Translations under genes and position numbers: made by a program
Shown here: in pieces, positions 40,357 to 51,132 of the stretch
Position numbering within the stretch: the first letter of the stretch is position 1
Layout of the letters: every line of letters starts with the position of its first letter
Notes under the pieces: model-generated
The model's database searches: none
The model's input: the letters and a program-made list of their open reading frames with translations, nothing else
Told to the model about the DNA's origin: nothing
Assembly: GCA_945888065.1 (NCBI GenBank)
Contig: CAMCZU010000002.1
Location: forward strand, 1 to 64,000
From: Rickettsia typhi
Lineage (GTDB): Bacteria > Pseudomonadota > Alphaproteobacteria > WRAU01 > Hepatincolaceae
Direction: 5' to 3'
Length of the DNA stretch: 64,000 nt

Positions 40357-42291
40357 CTAAAAAGTAATCTTGTTGTATTTTAACTCTATATTTTTATTAA
40401 TTAAATTAATTGCCTCTTCTATAGATAAAGTTATTTGTTTTTCTATATTTAAAAATCTTAATGTTATAGTTTCATCTTGAATTTCTTTTTCACCTATAAT
40501 ACCAATAATAGGGATTTTATTTAAGGTATGCTCTCTAATTTTATAATTAATTTTATTAGATTTAATATCTAAGATGCTATTTATATTACATATTTTTAAT
40601 TTTTCATTTGTTTTTATCACATAATCATTAGCAACCTGTGAAACACTTGCTAATACTATATGAACTGGAGAAAGCCATAAAGGAAATTTACCCTTATAAT
40701 GCTCTATTAAAATGCCAATAAATCTTTCAAAAGAACCTAAAATAGCCCTGTGCAACATTACTGGTATTTGCTTTGATCCATCTTCTGCAATATATGTTGC
40801 CCCTAATCTTTGAGGTAAAATAAAATCTACCTGTAGTGTTCCAAGTTGCCATTGTCTTCCTAAAGAATCTTTAATTGTAAACTCTAATTTTGGGCCATAA
40901 AATGCACCTTCTTGTGAATTTAAAATTGGATCTAACCCAGCTTTTTTTGCTGCATTCATTAATGCTTGTTCTGCTTTATCCCAAACTAAATCATCTCCTG
41001 CTCTGTTAAGTGGTCTATCTGAAAATTTAACACTTAATTCTATTTCACCAAATATCTCTTTGTATATTTCTTGCAATAAATCACAAAAAGATTTTGTTTC
41101 ATCTATAATTTGTTCTGGAGTGCAAAAAATATGTGCATCATCTTGAGTAAACGCCCTTACCCGCATAATCCCGTGCAAAGAACCTGATGGTTCATTACGA
41201 TGGCAAGATCCAAATTCTGCCATTCTTAATGGTAAATCTTTATAAGATTTTATACCTTGTTTAAATATTTGAATATGCGCAGGACAATTCATTGGCTTTA
41301 ATGCTAGTGTTGTATTTGAATCTCCATTGAATACAAACATATTTTTTTCACCAAATTTATCCCAATGACCTGATTCTTCCCATAGCTTTTTATCTAAAAG
41401 TTGAGGGGTTTTTACTTCTTGATAATTATAAATATCTAATTTTTCTCTTACATAATTTTCTAAAATTTTATAAATTTTCCATCCTCTCTGATGCCAAAAC
41501 ACAGATCCTACTGCTTCTTCTTGAATATGAAACAAATCTAGCTCTTTACCTAATTTTCTATGATCATTTTTTTCTAGCTCAATTTGTAAATTTAAAAAAG
41601 CATTTAAATCTTTATCATTTAAAAATGCAATTCCTGAAATTCTTTGCAACATAGGGTTATTAGCATCGTTTTTCCAATATACGCCTGATAATCTATTAAG
41701 CTTGAAAGATTTTGGCAATAATCCACTTGATACACAATGTGGACCTCTGCATAAATCTTCAAAATTACCTTGCTTATAAAAAGATACCTCTTTATCTGGT
41801 ATATTTTCTAAAATTTCTAACTTAAATAGCTCTCCTTTTGCTTTATAAAACTCTTTAGCTTGTTCAATAGATTTTACTTTTCTAATAAAAGTATTGTTAG
41901 AATCTATCAACTCTTTCATTTTATTTTCAATTTGCTCTAAATCTTCTTCTTTAAATTGTTTTGTAGGGTAAAAATCATAAAAAAATCCATTTTCTGTAGA
42001 TGGACCCGTCCCTAATTTAGTATCTGGATATAAATATAAGACTGCTTCTGCTAAAATATGTGCTAAATCGTGCCTAAATAAATTTAACAAAATATCTGTA
42101 TTTTTATTTGTAATAAGTTGAACATTTGCATTAAAATCTATAACTCTACTTAAATCCCATAATTCATTGTTAACATAAATTGCATAAGAGTTTTTTAACA
42201 ACCCAGCACTAATCTTTTCTGCAATCTCTAAACCATTTGTAGGCTTATCAAAAACTAGTTTTGAACCATCTAATAATTTTATTTCTATCAT
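40357..42291 (-). CDS. thrS: Threonyl-tRNA synthetase
   Basis: TGS domain, 'RHDLAHILAEAV', 'MNCPAHIQIFKQGIKSYKDLPLRMAEFGSCHRNEPSGSLHGIMRVRAFTQDDAHIFC'. Confidence 0.99.
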   Translation of the reverse strand: MIEIKLLDGSKLVFDKPTNGLEIAEKISAGLLKNSYAIYVNNELWDLSRVIDFNANVQLITNKNTDILLNLFRHDLAHILAEAVLYLYPDTKLGTGPSTENGFFYDFYPTKQFKEEDLEQIENKMKELIDSNNTFIRKVKSIEQAKEFYKAKGELFKLEILENIPDKEVSFYKQGNFEDLCRGPHCVSSGLLPKSFKLNRLSGVYWKNDANNPMLQRISGIAFLNDKDLNAFLNLQIELEKNDHRKLGKELDLFHIQEEAVGSVFWHQRGWKIYKILENYVREKLDIYNYQEVKTPQLLDKKLWEESGHWDKFGEKNMFVFNGDSNTTLALKPMNCPAHIQIFKQGIKSYKDLPLRMAEFGSCHRNEPSGSLHGIMRVRAFTQDDAHIFCTPEQIIDETKSFCDLLQEIYKEIFGEIELSVKFSDRPLNRAGDDLVWDKAEQALMNAAKKAGLDPILNSQEGAFYGPKLEFTIKDSLGRQWQLGTLQVDFILPQRLGATYIAEDGSKQIPVMLHRAILGSFERFIGILIEHYKGKFPLWLSPVHIVLASVSQVANDYVIKTNEKLKICNINSILDIKSNKINYKIREHTLNKIPIIGIIGEKEIQDETITLRFLNIEKQITLSIEEAINLINKNIELKYNKITF

Positions 42292-42437
42292 TTTTTATCT
42301 ATAATTTATATGTTAATTATTTTTATATAACATATATATTAATTGATAATCCTTAAATATACTAGCAAAAACATATTGCAACTTTATATTGCATTATATA
42401 TAATTTATATATAGTTATTAATTTATTAGAGTAGAAA

Positions 42438-44816
42438 ATGCAAAAATATAAATTATCTATAAATCAAGTATATCAAAAATGCGATCCAAATTTATTTAAA
42501 GTAAAATCTACACAAGATATAGAACCTCAAACTGCTATGATAGGTCAACAACGAGTGCTAGATTCAATTAATATGGCGATTAATATTAATAATAAAGGAT
42601 ACAATATTTTTGCAATGGGTGAAGCTGGTATTGGAAAACAAACTATTGTATCAAAATTATTAGAAACTTATGCTTTAAAAAAACCTACCCCAAAAGAATG
42701 GGTATATGTAAATAATTTTGATAACCCTAATCAACCATTAGCTGTTAGTTTTTCTTATGGTGAAGGAAAGATGTTTAAAAAGCATATGAAAAAATTAGTA
42801 GAAGATATTGAAATCACAATGAAATCTGTGTTTAATAATCAAAATTATCTTTCTAAAATAAATTTAATTAATTCTAAATTATTAGAAAAATCTCAAGAAA
42901 AAATTCTTAACTTAACTGAAAAGGCATTGAAATTACATTTATCTTTAATAAAAAAAGAAGATGCTTTTGCTATTATTCCACTTAATGATAAGCTTATTCA
43001 ATTTAATGAAGAAGAATTTTTAGCTCTAAGCGATAAGGCTAAAAATGATATAGAACATAATATCAAACTAATTAAATCTGAATTAGAAAAAATTATTCAT
43101 AATATTCCACAAATTCAAAAAGAAACTAAAAATAAAATTGAAGAACATAATTTAAAAACTACATCAAAAGCAATATCTCCACTTTTTAAAAAAATCAAAA
43201 AAAAGTGGACACATCATAGTGTGATTATAAAATACTTAGATGATGCATTTGAATACATTATAGAAAATTATGATATATTTTTAGATAATTCCAAAACTTC
43301 TAGCAAAGATATTGGTGAACAAAGTAAAATTTTAAAAATTATACAAGCAAAAGAACTTGATGTATTTAAAGTAAATATTATTGTAGATAGACAAAATGAT
43401 GCAAAAAATAAAAAAGGTGCACCAATTATTGTTCTTGATAACCCAAATTATAGTCGCCTTTTTGGTAAAATTGAATATAACTCTCAATGGGGTATGCTAT
43501 CTACTGATATTAATTTACTTAAAGCAGGAGCATTACATTTAGCAAATGGCGGATACTTGGTTTTAAATGCTAGAAAAATATTAGAAATTCCTTGGTTATG
43601 GGAATCTTTAAAATATACAATAAAAAATCAACAAATTAAATTTTTAAGCCCTGAAGATAATATTTCTTCTAGCAATATTGCATCTCTTGATCCCTCCCCT
43701 ATCCCTCTTGATGTTAAAATTATTTTAATTGGTGAACCTAATATTTATTATTCTTTATGGGATTACGATCCTGAATTTAAAGAGTTATTTAAAATAGTTG
43801 CTGACTTTAATTCTAAGGTTTCTTATAGTGAAGAAAATATATTGTCTTATGCTAAAATTATTTCATCTATAATTAAAAATTCTAAATCTAGGCATCTAGA
43901 AGTGAATGCTTTAGCTAAATTAATTGAAATTGCTGGTAGATTATCAGATAGCCAAAAATATTTAACATCTAATTTTTCTAAAATTAAAAATATGATTATA
44001 GAAGCTAATTATATTGCTAATTTTCATAATCAACCATTAATTAAGGTAGAACACATTACTGAAGCATATAAATTACAAAAAATTAGAAAATCTAAAATTA
44101 GTGATTATATGGAAAAAAATATTACAGATAATATTATTAACATTAAAACTAAAGGATTTGAAACTGCTCAAATAAATGGACTTGCCGTTCTTAGTATGAA
44201 TGATACGATGTTTGGAATTCCACAAAGAATTACATCTGCAGTATATTCTGGCTATAAAGGATTAATCAATATTGAAAGAAATGTTAAACTTTCTGGAAAT
44301 ATACACTCTAAGGGAGTAATGATTTTACAATCATTTTTATATGAAAGATTCTCTAAAATACAACCTCTTACATTTTCAGCTTCTATTGTATTTGAACAAT
44401 CTTATGGTGGTATAGATGGGGATAGTGCAACTTGTGCTGAGCTTTTAAGCTTATTATCTGGATTATCTGGGGTTCCATTAAATCAATCTTTAGCAATTAC
44501 AGGGTCTATGGATCAAAAAGGCAATGTTCAAGCCATTGGTGGTGTGAATCATAAAATTGAAGGTTTTTTTAAAATATGTAAAAACAAAGGTTTGCATAAT
44601 GAAAATGGAGTGGTTATACCTAAAAGCAATATTACTGATTTAATGCTAGATGATGAAATTTTAGAAGCTATTAAGAATGGTTTGTTTAATATTTATGCAA
44701 TTGAACATATTGATGAAGCATTAGAAATTTTTACAAACAAACAACCACAAGAAATTAATGAGATTATATCTAATAAGTGGGTAGCAAAGTTTATAAATAA
44801 TAATTTTTATGAGTAA
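42438..44816 (+). CDS. Lon-like ATP-dependent protease (LonB/YcbZ-type AAA family)
   Basis: N-terminal 'MIGQQRVLDSINMAININNKGYNIFAMGEAGIGKQT'; C-terminal Lon protease domain with 'GGIDGDSATCAELLSLLSGLSGVPLNQSLAITGSMDQKGNVQAIGGVNHKIEGFF' (Ser-Lys dyad). Confidence 0.9.
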   Translation: MQKYKLSINQVYQKCDPNLFKVKSTQDIEPQTAMIGQQRVLDSINMAININNKGYNIFAMGEAGIGKQTIVSKLLETYALKKPTPKEWVYVNNFDNPNQPLAVSFSYGEGKMFKKHMKKLVEDIEITMKSVFNNQNYLSKINLINSKLLEKSQEKILNLTEKALKLHLSLIKKEDAFAIIPLNDKLIQFNEEEFLALSDKAKNDIEHNIKLIKSELEKIIHNIPQIQKETKNKIEEHNLKTTSKAISPLFKKIKKKWTHHSVIIKYLDDAFEYIIENYDIFLDNSKTSSKDIGEQSKILKIIQAKELDVFKVNIIVDRQNDAKNKKGAPIIVLDNPNYSRLFGKIEYNSQWGMLSTDINLLKAGALHLANGGYLVLNARKILEIPWLWESLKYTIKNQQIKFLSPEDNISSSNIASLDPSPIPLDVKIILIGEPNIYYSLWDYDPEFKELFKIVADFNSKVSYSEENILSYAKIISSIIKNSKSRHLEVNALAKLIEIAGRLSDSQKYLTSNFSKIKNMIIEANYIANFHNQPLIKVEHITEAYKLQKIRKSKISDYMEKNITDNIINIKTKGFETAQINGLAVLSMNDTMFGIPQRITSAVYSGYKGLINIERNVKLSGNIHSKGVMILQSFLYERFSKIQPLTFSASIVFEQSYGGIDGDSATCAELLSLLSGLSGVPLNQSLAITGSMDQKGNVQAIGGVNHKIEGFFKICKNKGLHNENGVVIPKSNITDLMLDDEILEAIKNGLFNIYAIEHIDEALEIFTNKQPQEINEIISNKWVAKFINNNFYE

Positions 44817-45633
44817 TTTTATCCCAAGCTAATTTAAATTCACTAAAATGTGGAAGATTTACCTTATCTAAAAATATTAAAATATCCTCAATGCATTTAT
44901 TGTATCCATTTTTATTGATTCTACCTATATGCAATGAGTATCTTAAATATACTAAATAAGTATTTAATACATCTGTTTCACAATAATCTCTTATTTCTTT
45001 AATTTTACCGCTGTCATACATTTGTGATACAGATGATCCATCTACTCCAATCTTACCTGGGTAATTAAAAATAGAACAAACCTCATTTAGCTTAATTTTA
45101 GCAGATGCTCCACTATCTGAGAGTGCATCTAGTAAATCACAATGCATATTAAATGAATATCTCTGATTATTATAATTTTCCCACTTGTCTCCAAGTTTAT
45201 AAAATTTTTGCGCCGTAATACCATATTTCATTGCCCTGTATTTTAAAACTGGTAAATCAAATGTTCTACCATTAAAACTAACAAGTCTTGGCTGTAATTT
45301 TTCTATGGTTGCAAAAAAACCTTTTATTAAATCATATTCACTATCGTTTTCATTTTTTGCAGAACGAATTTCTTCAAAATGAAAACTCTCAAAACCATCA
45401 CTTGAATATTCTATTGATGCTTTTAAAAAACTTATTGCTATAACTTTATGAAAAGGTTGCCTTAAAAAATCATTTTTACCATCTGTTATTTGTAGATGGT
45501 AATCTGTTAATGCTTGTCTTCTACTTTGTATACTATCTAAGTTAGGAGATATTAAATTATAAGCAGATTCATCATCTGGAATTGTTTCAATATCAAAAAC
45601 AAATAGGCTATTTAATTGCAATTTACACCACAC
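44791..45633 (-). CDS. Predicted 3'-5' exonuclease (PolB-like DEDD exonuclease)
   Basis: 'LFVFDIETIPDDES', 'LVSFNGRTFDLPVLKYRA', 'HCDLLDALS', 'YCETDVLNTYLVYLRY'. Confidence 0.88.
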   Translation of the reverse strand: MWCKLQLNSLFVFDIETIPDDESAYNLISPNLDSIQSRRQALTDYHLQITDGKNDFLRQPFHKVIAISFLKASIEYSSDGFESFHFEEIRSAKNENDSEYDLIKGFFATIEKLQPRLVSFNGRTFDLPVLKYRAMKYGITAQKFYKLGDKWENYNNQRYSFNMHCDLLDALSDSGASAKIKLNEVCSIFNYPGKIGVDGSSVSQMYDSGKIKEIRDYCETDVLNTYLVYLRYSLHIGRINKNGYNKCIEDILIFLDKVNLPHFSEFKLAWDKITHKNYYL

Positions 45634-45637
45634 ATTG

Positions 45638-46795
45638 TTAATTATAAGAAGTTAATATACCATCTTGAATAGTATGCTTAACATTATAATTATTATCAAA
45701 TGCTACTAAATTAGCTAAATTATTTTTAGTTAATCTACCTAAGTTGCCATTTTCTATTGCATTTGCTGGGTATATTGTTGCCATTCTTAAAGATTCTTCT
45801 AAGTTTATATTTGCAAAATTAACACAATTTCTTATAGATGACATCATATCTATATTAGCACCTGCCAAAGCTCCATCTTCATTAATACACATATCATCTT
45901 TAACAAAAACTTTTTTGTCGCCTAACACAAATTCAGTTATATTTGTTCCCATTGGAGATACCGCATCAGTAACTAAATATAATTTACTTTGCTTAATTTT
46001 TTTTACTAAATTTATGCTGTTATAATCAACGTGGATTCCATCTGCAATAATTCCTGCATATATATTAGAATTTAAAATTGCACCAACTACCCCTGGCTTT
46101 CTTCCTTCAAAAGCAGACATAGCATTAAATAAATGTGTAGATAGATTAATTCCTGCCTTAATACCATCTGTTGCCTCTGTATAGGTTGCATTGCTATGAC
46201 CTATAGATAATTTAACCCCACCTTGTAAAAGTATTTTTATTAAGTCTAAAGAGTTTTCTTCAGGAGCTATTGTTAGTTTAACAACCATTTTTTTAGCATA
46301 AGAACACAATATATTAACCATATCTATATCAATTGGTTTAATATAACTTGCATTATGAGCTCCTTTTTTAATTTTAGAAATATAAGGACCTTCTATGTGT
46401 ATACCTAATACACAATTAGGGTATTTGGTATGATAATCATATACAACCTGAAGAGCTTTGATTATTTTATCTTGTGTTGTTGTAATAAGTGTTGGTAAAA
46501 AACTTGTGCATCCGTATTTAAGATTAGTTTCCTTCATTATTTGTAAAGAATTAGCAGAAATATCATCATTAAACAATACTCCTCCACATCCATTAATTTG
46601 TAAATCTATAAATCCAGCACTAATTGTTAAACCTGATAAATTATATTCCTTAAAATTACAATTATTTGTATTTTGGGGTATTATATCTGCAATATAACCA
46701 TTACTAATAACAATATTATGATTATTTATGCAAGATTCCCCATTAAATATTGTTGCACCTTTTAAAATATAATCTTTATACACAATGTTGCTCAT
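45638..46795 (-). CDS. nagA: N-acetylglucosamine-6-phosphate deacetylase
   Basis: 'SAGFIDLQINGCGGVLFND', 'GIHIEGPYIS', 'SIGHSNATY', 'STHLFNAMSAFEGRKPGVVG', 'LVTDAVSP'. Confidence 0.97.
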   Translation of the reverse strand: MSNIVYKDYILKGATIFNGESCINNHNIVISNGYIADIIPQNTNNCNFKEYNLSGLTISAGFIDLQINGCGGVLFNDDISANSLQIMKETNLKYGCTSFLPTLITTTQDKIIKALQVVYDYHTKYPNCVLGIHIEGPYISKIKKGAHNASYIKPIDIDMVNILCSYAKKMVVKLTIAPEENSLDLIKILLQGGVKLSIGHSNATYTEATDGIKAGINLSTHLFNAMSAFEGRKPGVVGAILNSNIYAGIIADGIHVDYNSINLVKKIKQSKLYLVTDAVSPMGTNITEFVLGDKKVFVKDDMCINEDGALAGANIDMMSSIRNCVNFANINLEESLRMATIYPANAIENGNLGRLTKNNLANLVAFDNNYNVKHTIQDGILTSYN

Positions 46796-46805
46796 TCTTT
46801 GATAC

Positions 46806-47600
46806 CTAAGCTAAATCTTCTATATATGAATACTCATCTTGCAAATCTTGAAAATATCTAACAGTTTTAAGTTTTAATTCTTCACAGGCTTGAATATCTG
46901 CAACAATAATAGCTTTTTTATGAAATTGCAAAACAGAAATAGGCCACAAATGAGATACACCACCCTCAATGCATTGTTGTAAAGCTAAAGCTTTTTTTAC
47001 ACCGCTTACTAAAATCATTACTTCTTTTGATTGCAACAATGTATCAATACCAACTGTAATAGCACTTTTAGGAACTTCATTAATATTATTATTAAAAAAC
47101 CTTGAGTTTGCAATTAGTGTATTAGTATTTAGCTCTTTATCTCTTGTTTTAGAAGACAGAGAAGAATATGGCTCATTAAAGGCTATATGCCCATTTTCAC
47201 CTACTCCACCAATAAATAAATCAATACCACCATTTTGTATAATTTTATTTTCATAATCTATACATTCTTGCTTAATGTCTAAAGCATTTCCATTTGGTAT
47301 ATTAATATTATTTTTATTAATATCAATATGCTTAAATAAATTTTCATTCATAAAAGTCCAATAGCTTTGTGGATGATGTTTATCAAGACCTATATACTCA
47401 TCCATATTAAATGTAGTAACATTTTTAAAACTTAATTGAGATGCTTTATAAAATTCAACTAAATGCTTATACATATCAACAGCACTTGAACCTGTTGGCA
47501 ATCCTAAAACAAATTTTTCATCGTGCTTTAACATAATTTTTTTTAAAATGTAAGTAGCTGCCCAACTTCCTATATTTTTTTTTGTAATTATTAATCTCAT
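46806..47600 (-). CDS. nagB: Glucosamine-6-phosphate deaminase
   Basis: 'VLGLPTGSSAVDMYKHLVE', 'FNMDEYIGLDKHHPQSYWTFMNENLF', 'GGVGENGHIAFNEPYSSLSSKTRDKEL'. Confidence 0.98.
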   Translation of the reverse strand: MRLIITKKNIGSWAATYILKKIMLKHDEKFVLGLPTGSSAVDMYKHLVEFYKASQLSFKNVTTFNMDEYIGLDKHHPQSYWTFMNENLFKHIDINKNNINIPNGNALDIKQECIDYENKIIQNGGIDLFIGGVGENGHIAFNEPYSSLSSKTRDKELNTNTLIANSRFFNNNINEVPKSAITVGIDTLLQSKEVMILVSGVKKALALQQCIEGGVSHLWPISVLQFHKKAIIVADIQACEELKLKTVRYFQDLQDEYSYIEDLA

Positions 47601-47616
47601 AATAATTTATCAATCC

Positions 47617-49020
47617 TTATTTTTTAAGCAAAGCTAATTTTATTTTATCTGCTACATGTTCTACTTCTGGACCTATTACAATTTGAACTTTACCTTGAGC
47701 ATTATAAATAATCCCTTTAGCACCTAATTTTTTTAATAAATCTTCATCTATAGAATCTTTATTTACAATGTCTATTCTTAACCTTGTTGTGCAATTAGAA
47801 ATTTCTACAATATTTGATTTATCACCTAAAGCTTTTATAAAAGCTAATCCTAGTTCATTATCTTTTAAATTAGAATTTGTTAGATTATTTGAATCTATTT
47901 CATCATCTTCTCTACCTGGAGTTTGCAAATTAAACCACTTAATTGCACAATAAAAAATTACAAAATATAAAATAAAATATATAACACCAATAGGTAGTAA
48001 ATACATAGGATTTGTTGCAAGACCATAATTTAAAATATAATCAAATGCACCTGCTGAAAAAGTAAAACCTAATTTTACTCCCAACATATTCATTATAACA
48101 CCAGAAACACCTGTTAAAATAGCGTGAACTACATATAAAGGAAAAGCAATAAACATAAATGCAAATTCTATTGGCTCTGTAATTCCTGTTAAAAAACCTG
48201 TTAATGCTGAAGATAATAAAATTCCTGATATTACTTTTCTTTTATAACTTTTAGCTAATAAAACCATAGCTAAAGCTCCACCTGGTAATCCAAACATCAT
48301 TACAGGAAAAAATAAAGACATATAAGAACCCGCTGTTTTATCTAAAGCAAAAAATCTCCATAAATCACCTTTAACTACTGATTCAACCCCATTTTGAATA
48401 GTTGTAAAACTTCCAAATTCAAACCATACTAAAGAATTTAAAATATGATGCAACCCAACAGGAATTAGCATTCTATTTGCAAATCCATACATAAAAATAC
48501 CAATATTACCAGAACTAATAATCCAATTACCCAAAGAAGAAATAACTAAACCAACAGGGCCCCATATATAAGAAAATATATATGCTAAACACAAAGAAGA
48601 TACACCTGAAATAATTGGTATAAAACGTTTTCCACCAAAAAATGCTAAATATGTAGGTAAAACCACATCTTTATATTTATTATATAATACCCCAGATATA
48701 GCACCAATGATAATACCAGATAACACTCCCATATTTACACTTGGCAACAAATATTGTAATGTAGCTAAAAAAATAGAATGACCAACAAAAGCTGCCAGTG
48801 GTGCTACCCCATTGCTATCTTTTGCAAATCCAATTGCAACACCTAAGGCAAAAATCATAGGTAAATTGGAAAAAACAGCATTACCTGCTATTGCTATAAA
48901 CTCTATATTTAATAAATCTGGTTGCCCTATCCTTAATAAAATTCCTGCAACAGGCAATGTTGCAATAGGCAACATTAAAGATGTTCCTAGTTTGATAAAA
49001 AAATTAGATAGCAATTTCAT
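47617..49020 (-). CDS. nagE: PTS N-acetylglucosamine (glucose family) transporter subunit EIIBC
   Basis: EIIC helices, 'GITEPIEFAFMFIAFPLYVVHA', C-terminal EIIB with phospho-Cys motif 'EISNCTTRLRIDI'. Confidence 0.93.
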   Translation of the reverse strand: MKLLSNFFIKLGTSLMLPIATLPVAGILLRIGQPDLLNIEFIAIAGNAVFSNLPMIFALGVAIGFAKDSNGVAPLAAFVGHSIFLATLQYLLPSVNMGVLSGIIIGAISGVLYNKYKDVVLPTYLAFFGGKRFIPIISGVSSLCLAYIFSYIWGPVGLVISSLGNWIISSGNIGIFMYGFANRMLIPVGLHHILNSLVWFEFGSFTTIQNGVESVVKGDLWRFFALDKTAGSYMSLFFPVMMFGLPGGALAMVLLAKSYKRKVISGILLSSALTGFLTGITEPIEFAFMFIAFPLYVVHAILTGVSGVIMNMLGVKLGFTFSAGAFDYILNYGLATNPMYLLPIGVIYFILYFVIFYCAIKWFNLQTPGREDDEIDSNNLTNSNLKDNELGLAFIKALGDKSNIVEISNCTTRLRIDIVNKDSIDEDLLKKLGAKGIIYNAQGKVQIVIGPEVEHVADKIKLALLKK

Positions 49021-49041
49021 AACGCGTCTCCATTTTTTACA

Positions 49042-51111
49042 TTATAAATTAAACTCTTTTTTTACTAAATCTAATACTTGCTCGGCACTTTCCATTTGCA
49101 AAGCTAAATTTGCAACCTTTTGGCATTTTTCATAATTTAAAGATCTTATTAAAGCTTTTACATCTGGAATTGATCTCATAGATGTTGATAGTTCATCAAC
49201 ACCTAAGCCTATTAAAATTGGAATAGCATTAATTTCAGAAGCCATTGCACCACAAACAGCGGTTGGTATATTTGATAATTTACCCCCTTGAACTGTCATT
49301 TGAATTAATCTTAATAAAGAAGGATTAAGGTTTTTTAATCTAGCTGTTAAATTAGGATTACCCCTATCCATTGCTAAGGTATATTGTGTTAAATCATTAG
49401 TTCCTATAGAAAAAAAATCTACATATTTAGCAAATTTATCTGCTAAAATAGCTGCAGATGGAACTTCTATCATTGTTCCAATAGAAATTTTTTCTGTAAT
49501 TCCTAGTTTATTTTTTTCTTTTTCTATAATTTCACGCATTTGTATCATTTCAGATATTTCTGAAACCATAGGTATCATAATATTTACTAAAAGCAACGGC
49601 TTTAAACTTAAAACTGCCTTAATTTGAGTTGTAAATATTTCCATATTCAATGAGTAATTTCTTACTCCTCGTAATCCTAAAATTGGATTATCTTCTTTAC
49701 CTATTTTAATGTAATTTAAGGGTTTATCCCCCCCTACATCTAATGTTCGCAAGGTAATGCTTCCACCTTGCATAGAATCTAAGGCTTCTTGGTATATTTT
49801 TGATTGCTCTTCTAGATTTAAAGGTTCTTTAGAATTAAAAAATAAAAATTCAGTTCTTAATAAACCCAACCCTTGTGCACCTAATTCATATGCTTTTTTT
49901 GCTTCAATTGGATTAGATACATTTCCTTTTACTTTAATTTTTTTACCATCTAAGGTAATAGCATCTTGCTTTGCATTTGCAATATTAAGTTCTTTTATTT
50001 TATTTAGCTCTTGTTGAGTTTTAGATATCTCTAATAGTTTTTCTTTAGATGGATTCACTAAAATTAAACCCTCATTTGCATTTAGGACAATATTAGTTGA
50101 ATTTGCAATATACAAAACAGATTCTCCTACCACTACAAGTGTAGGAACACCCATATTTCTAAGCATTAAAGAAACGTGGGAAGTTGAAGATCCAAATGCT
50201 AATACAACGCCTACTACATTTTTATCAAATTTTACAATATCAGATGGAACTAAATCTTTTGCAATAATAATACTATTATTAGGAAAACTTGTTGATGGAT
50301 TATCTTTTATACCCAAAATTATTTTTAATAATCGTTGTTGTAGATCTTTTAAATCTGCTGTTCTTTCCATTAACAATGAATTACCAGTAGAATTTAAAAT
50401 ATCTATAGATTTAGCAATTACACTTTTCCAAGCAAAACCAGCTGTTTTATCTTGATTAATAATTATTTTTGCATCTTCAATTAAAGAATTATCTTCTAGA
50501 ATTTTTAAATGAGCTTCAAATATCTCTACTTTAGCTTTGTGTTTATTTTGATTTGCAACAACAATATCTTCCATAATATTATCTTGTAAAGCTTTTAAAG
50601 ATGTTTCAAATAAAATTAATTGATTTTCAGAATTAGCATCTTCTTCTACCACATTAATTTCTTCGTCTAAACACAAATATGAATTACCAATAATTAACCC
50701 TGGAGATCCTATTACTCCTTTTAACACAACCTCAGAAGAAAAATCTTTAACAATTGCAGAAGCCGATGCACTTATATGTGAATCCTCTACATTTAAAGAA
50801 TGAGATGTTTGAACATTGTGAACTTGCTCTCCCATACCAGAATTAATAGCATCAACTAACTTATCTATAGCTTCTTTAGCATCTTCTCCTGTAGCAATAA
50901 TTTGTATTTGCTCTTTATGCTTAACACCTAATCCTAAAATTGCTATTATGCTTTTTGCATTAACTATTTTTTCACCTTTTTTTAATTTTATCACTGCTTT
51001 ATATTTATTAGCAATTTGAAACAAATAAGAAGCTGGTCTAGCATGAATGCCTGTTTCATTGTGAATTGTAATTAAATCAGATTTAATTTCATTTGTCATT
51101 GTTAAACTCAA
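49042..51111 (-). CDS. Fused HPr-Enzyme I phosphotransferase protein
   Basis: N-terminal HPr 'HNETGIHARPASYLFQIANKY'; EI phospho-His region 'GSSTSHVSLMLRNMGVPTLVVVG'; 'FSIGTNDLTQYTLAMDRGNPNL'. Confidence 0.95.
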   Translation of the reverse strand: MSLTMTNEIKSDLITIHNETGIHARPASYLFQIANKYKAVIKLKKGEKIVNAKSIIAILGLGVKHKEQIQIIATGEDAKEAIDKLVDAINSGMGEQVHNVQTSHSLNVEDSHISASASAIVKDFSSEVVLKGVIGSPGLIIGNSYLCLDEEINVVEEDANSENQLILFETSLKALQDNIMEDIVVANQNKHKAKVEIFEAHLKILEDNSLIEDAKIIINQDKTAGFAWKSVIAKSIDILNSTGNSLLMERTADLKDLQQRLLKIILGIKDNPSTSFPNNSIIIAKDLVPSDIVKFDKNVVGVVLAFGSSTSHVSLMLRNMGVPTLVVVGESVLYIANSTNIVLNANEGLILVNPSKEKLLEISKTQQELNKIKELNIANAKQDAITLDGKKIKVKGNVSNPIEAKKAYELGAQGLGLLRTEFLFFNSKEPLNLEEQSKIYQEALDSMQGGSITLRTLDVGGDKPLNYIKIGKEDNPILGLRGVRNYSLNMEIFTTQIKAVLSLKPLLLVNIMIPMVSEISEMIQMREIIEKEKNKLGITEKISIGTMIEVPSAAILADKFAKYVDFFSIGTNDLTQYTLAMDRGNPNLTARLKNLNPSLLRLIQMTVQGGKLSNIPTAVCGAMASEINAIPILIGLGVDELSTSMRSIPDVKALIRSLNYEKCQKVANLALQMESAEQVLDLVKKEFNL

Positions 51112-51132
51112 ATATTTGTTATATATTTTATA

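Noticed and set aside
42438-44816. Degenerate Walker A (GEAGIGKQT) in the Lon-like protease as evidence of an inactive ATPase
   Set aside because: I cannot tell whether the variant P-loop is typical for this LonB/YcbZ-like family without an alignment, so I did not raise it to a finding.
46458-46697. Plus-strand ORFs opposite nagA, nagB and nagE (also 45744, 46969, 47768, 48812, 49757)
   Set aside because: All are antisense to well conserved genes and show no family signature.
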